A stretch of 7,017 nt of DNA from an uncultured Collinsella sp. (GTDB lineage Bacteria; Actinomycetota; Coriobacteriia; Coriobacteriales; Coriobacteriaceae). How positions within the stretch are numbered: position 1 is the stretch's first letter; every line of letters begins with the position of its first letter. Under the pieces are notes generated by a model. That model made no database searches. It was not told the DNA's origin and saw only the letters and a list, made by a program, of their open reading frames with translations. Shown here piece by piece: positions 4,928 through 7,017 of the stretch. The stretch lies in the NCBI GenBank assembly GCA_900550835.1, contig URTP01000103.1:1-7017 (forward strand), read 5' to 3'. A program made the translations under genes and the position numbers.

Positions 4928-5881
4928 ATGGACAAGGCCGCATCCGCCGGTCATTCGGACCGTTGCCGCATCGTCGTCGATACCTGCTGCGACTTTAGCC
5001 CCGAGGTCGCCGCGAACCTCGATGTCGATATCCTGGGTTTCCCCTTCATTATCGATGGCGAGGAGCGTACGGACGACATCTGGTCGAGCATGAGCCCTAA
5101 GGAGTTCTACGACCGCATGCGCGCCGGTGCCCGCGTGTCCACCTCGGCTGTGTCGCTCGGTCGCTATATCGAGTTCTTTACCGAGTGCGCCAAAGAGGGC
5201 ACGCCCACGGTCTACCTGTGCTTTACCTCGGCGCTGTCGTCGAGCTACAACTCCGCGTGCCAGGCGGCAGATGCCGTGCGCGCCGAGTATCCCAACTTTG
5301 AGCTCTACGTGGTCGACAACGCTCTGCCCTGCGCGACCGGCGCGCTCTTGGCGCTCGAGGCCGTGCGCCAGCGTTCGGCGGGACTGACCGCCAAGCAGCT
5401 GGTCGACTGGGCAAACGAGGCTAAGACCTATGTCCACGGTTACTTTACGCTCGAGAGCTTTGACGCGCGGGCTGCCGGCGGCCGCATTCCGCCCGCGGCG
5501 GCACAGCTCACGGCAAAGCTCGACGTCAAACCCGAGCTGTCCTACGACCTGGCCGGCTCGCTGTCGCTGATCGGCGTCAACCGCGGCCGCAAGAAGGCGC
5601 TCAAGTCCATTCTCAAGTCGTTCCGCGAGAACTATGTGCCCGATCGCACCATGCCCATCGCCATTATGACGGCCGACGCCGAAAAGGACGGCGACGGGCT
5701 CGAAGCCGCCATCCGCAAGGAGGAGGGGTGCGCCGACGTCACGATCATTCGCAGCTCCGTGGGCCCCACCATCGGCTCGCACGTGGGCCCCGGCATGGTG
5801 GCCTGCGCGTTTTGGGGTAAGAACCGCGCCGACAAGGCGTCGCTTTCCGACCGCATCGCCCGCCGCGTGCGCGGTCAGTAG
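4928..5881 (+). CDS. degV: DegV family lipid-binding protein
   Basis: 317 residues, the normal size or slightly above. DegV/FakB-type proteins hold a fatty acid between two domains; the FakB members present it to the kinase FakA for phospholipid synthesis. Family marks are visible: IVVDTCCDFS (15-24) in place of TDSxxDL, VSTSAVS (70-76) for the TSQPS region, TSALSSSYNSA (100-110), VVDNALPCATG (128-138), ARAAGGRI (180-187), and GPTIGSHVGPG (279-289). The DS of the usual DSxxxSxG motif is DN here. No fakA gene is in the window, so a role in fatty acid phosphorylation is possible, not shown. ATG 4928 is chosen because AAGGAG (4914-4919) stands 8 bases before it; an adjoining TTG at 4925 is too close. 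Transcription probably comes by read-through from hpf or from a promoter overlapping the hpf 3' end (TTGACG at 4838, without a clear -10). Confidence 0.92.
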   Translation: MDKAASAGHSDRCRIVVDTCCDFSPEVAANLDVDILGFPFIIDGEERTDDIWSSMSPKEFYDRMRAGARVSTSAVSLGRYIEFFTECAKEGTPTVYLCFTSALSSSYNSACQAADAVRAEYPNFELYVVDNALPCATGALLALEAVRQRSAGLTAKQLVDWANEAKTYVHGYFTLESFDARAAGGRIPPAAAQLTAKLDVKPELSYDLAGSLSLIGVNRGRKKALKSILKSFRENYVPDRTMPIAIMTADAEKDGDGLEAAIRKEEGCADVTIIRSSVGPTIGSHVGPGMVACAFWGKNRADKASLSDRIARRVRGQ

Positions 5882-5925
5882 GCAAGTAACGCGGCCGTAA
5901 TCGATCCCAACTCACAGCCCAAACG

Positions 5926-5954
5926 CTGGCACCGAGTATTCAACCTGGTAATAA
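5926..5954 (+). promoter_or_regulatory. Possible promoter of the dehydrogenase gene
   Basis: CTGGCA (5926-5931) and TAATAA (5949-5954) stand 17 bases apart, and TGG directly before the -10 gives an extended -10 shape. The match is moderate (4 of 6 and 3 of 6). No terminator is seen between degV and this point, so read-through is also possible. Confidence 0.3.
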
Positions 5955-5979
5955 CACCCAACCCAAAAGGAAAGGTTTC

Positions 5980-7017
5980 ATGGCAAACAAGCTCTCTGTC
6001 GCATTTATCGGCACCGGAATCATGGGTGCCCCCATTGCCGGCCACATCCTGGATGCCGGCTATCCCGTCACGGTCAACAACCGCACCAAGTCCAAGGCCG
6101 CCGCGCTCATCGAGCGCGGTGCCGTCTGGGCCGATACCCCGGCCGATGCCGTGGCTAACGCCGATGTCGTCTTTACCATGGTGGGCTATCCCTCCGAGGT
6201 CGAGGAGCTCTACCTGGCGGGCGACGGCCTGCTCGCGTGCACCAAGCCGGGCGCGGTCTTGATCGACCTCACCACGAGCTCGCCCGAGCTCGCCCGTGAC
6301 ATTGCCGAGGCCGCCCAGGTTTCTGGTCGCATGGCGTTTGACTGCCCCGTCACCGGCGGCGAGTCTGGTGCTATCGCCGGCACGCTTACGGCTATCGTTG
6401 GCGCTACCGAAAACGACATCGCTCCGGTCCGCGATATCCTTTCCACCTTTGCGGCCAACATCTGCTGCTTCGACGGTGCCGGCAAGGGCCAGGCTGCCAA
6501 GCTCGCCAACCAGGTGTCGCTGGGCGCCTGCATGGTCGGCATGGCAGACGCCATGGCATTTGCCGAGCTGAGCGGCCTTGATCTGGAGAAGACCCGTCAG
6601 ATGATCCTGGGCGGCACCGGCAAGTCCGGCGCCATGGAGAGCCTGGCGCCCAAGGCGCTCGACGGCGACTACAAGCCCGGCTTTATGGTCGAGCACTTCA
6701 TTAAGGACCTGCGTCTGGCGCTCGCCTACGCTGATGACCGCGAGCTCGCGCTTCCCGGCGCCGACGTGGCCTTTACGCTCTACGACATGCTCGACGCTAT
6801 CGGTGGCGCCAAGCTGGGCACCCAGGCCATCACGGTCCTCTATAAGGAGGAGGCCGATGCCATCGCCGCCGGTCTGGACTGGTCGCAGTATCGTCCCGAG
6901 GAGCATGGCGCTCACGAGGAAGGTTGCGGTTGCGGCGAGCACGGCGAGGACCATGAGTGCGGTTGTGGCCATCACCACGGCGAGGACCACGAGTGCTGCG
7001 GTGGCCACGGCCATGAC
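5980..7017 (+). CDS. Beta-hydroxyacid dehydrogenase with His/Cys-rich tail (3' end cut off)
   Basis: 346 residues are visible and no stop is reached at the window end. Residues 1 to about 300 form a complete NAD(P)-dependent 3-hydroxyisobutyrate dehydrogenase/tartronate semialdehyde reductase-type protein. The Rossmann motif FIGTGIMG is at 9-16 with NNRT a strand later (the NRT pattern favours NADP). The substrate motif is DCPVTGGESGAIAGT, with T125-G126-G127 where Ser-Gly-Gly is usual. The catalytic Lys is K174 in GKGQAAKLANQ. The substrate cannot be told from sequence. From 307 on, the protein carries an extra tail with 10 His and 6 Cys in 40 residues, built from near-repeats (GEDHEC at 322-327 and 334-339), probably able to bind Zn, Ni or Cu. 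AAAAGG (5965-5970) and AAAGG (5971-5975) lie before the ATG at 5980. Confidence 0.88.
   Translation, partial: MANKLSVAFIGTGIMGAPIAGHILDAGYPVTVNNRTKSKAAALIERGAVWADTPADAVANADVVFTMVGYPSEVEELYLAGDGLLACTKPGAVLIDLTTSSPELARDIAEAAQVSGRMAFDCPVTGGESGAIAGTLTAIVGATENDIAPVRDILSTFAANICCFDGAGKGQAAKLANQVSLGACMVGMADAMAFAELSGLDLEKTRQMILGGTGKSGAMESLAPKALDGDYKPGFMVEHFIKDLRLALAYADDRELALPGADVAFTLYDMLDAIGGAKLGTQAITVLYKEEADAIAAGLDWSQYRPEEHGAHEEGCGCGEHGEDHECGCGHHHGEDHECCGGHGHD

Noticed and set aside
5875..7014. Long - strand open frame opposite the dehydrogenase gene
   Set aside because: It is a shadow caused by GC-rich codons: it is repetitive, matches no family, and the + strand holds a complete conserved enzyme.

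Overview
The window looks like chromosomal DNA of a GC-rich Coriobacteriia bacterium, most plausibly Collinsella or a close relative. This is an inference from base composition, codon choice, gene content and terminator style; no rRNA or other taxonomic marker is present. All supported genes read on the + strand.

Left part (1-2188): the Arg-rich C-terminal tail of an upstream protein, then a hairpin that carries the ribosome binding site of a comF-type phosphoribosyltransferase gene. A coupled gene follows, coding for a protein of unknown function whose C-terminal part resembles DUF559/Vsr-like PD-(D/E)XK nuclease folds.

Middle part (2189-2938): about 750 bases without a credible protein gene, but rich in structure. 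It holds (i) a 217-bp element bounded by near-perfect 46-bp inverted repeats, resembling a MITE; (ii) two back-to-back GC-rich hairpins; (iii) a promoter with a perfect TATAAT; and (iv) a candidate structured RNA of about 265 nt. The two ends of that RNA pair with each other, and its 5' end lies at the predicted transcription start. It sits between comF and raiA/hpf, the neighbourhood known for the raiA-motif RNA of Firmicutes and Actinobacteria, so it is the best candidate here for a noncoding RNA system.

Right part (2939-7017): a lipoprotein with a solute-binding fold and a Ser-rich tail, ending at an intrinsic terminator; long-form hibernation promoting factor (hpf/raiA) with its own structured leader; a terminator lying almost against the ribosome binding site of a degV-family lipid-binding gene; and a beta-hydroxyacid dehydrogenase that runs off the window with an unusual His/Cys-rich, probably metal-binding tail.

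The genes do not form one pathway. The recurring theme is the comF ... RNA ... hpf neighbourhood (competence-type PRTase, possible regulatory RNA, ribosome hibernation), followed by separate housekeeping genes.
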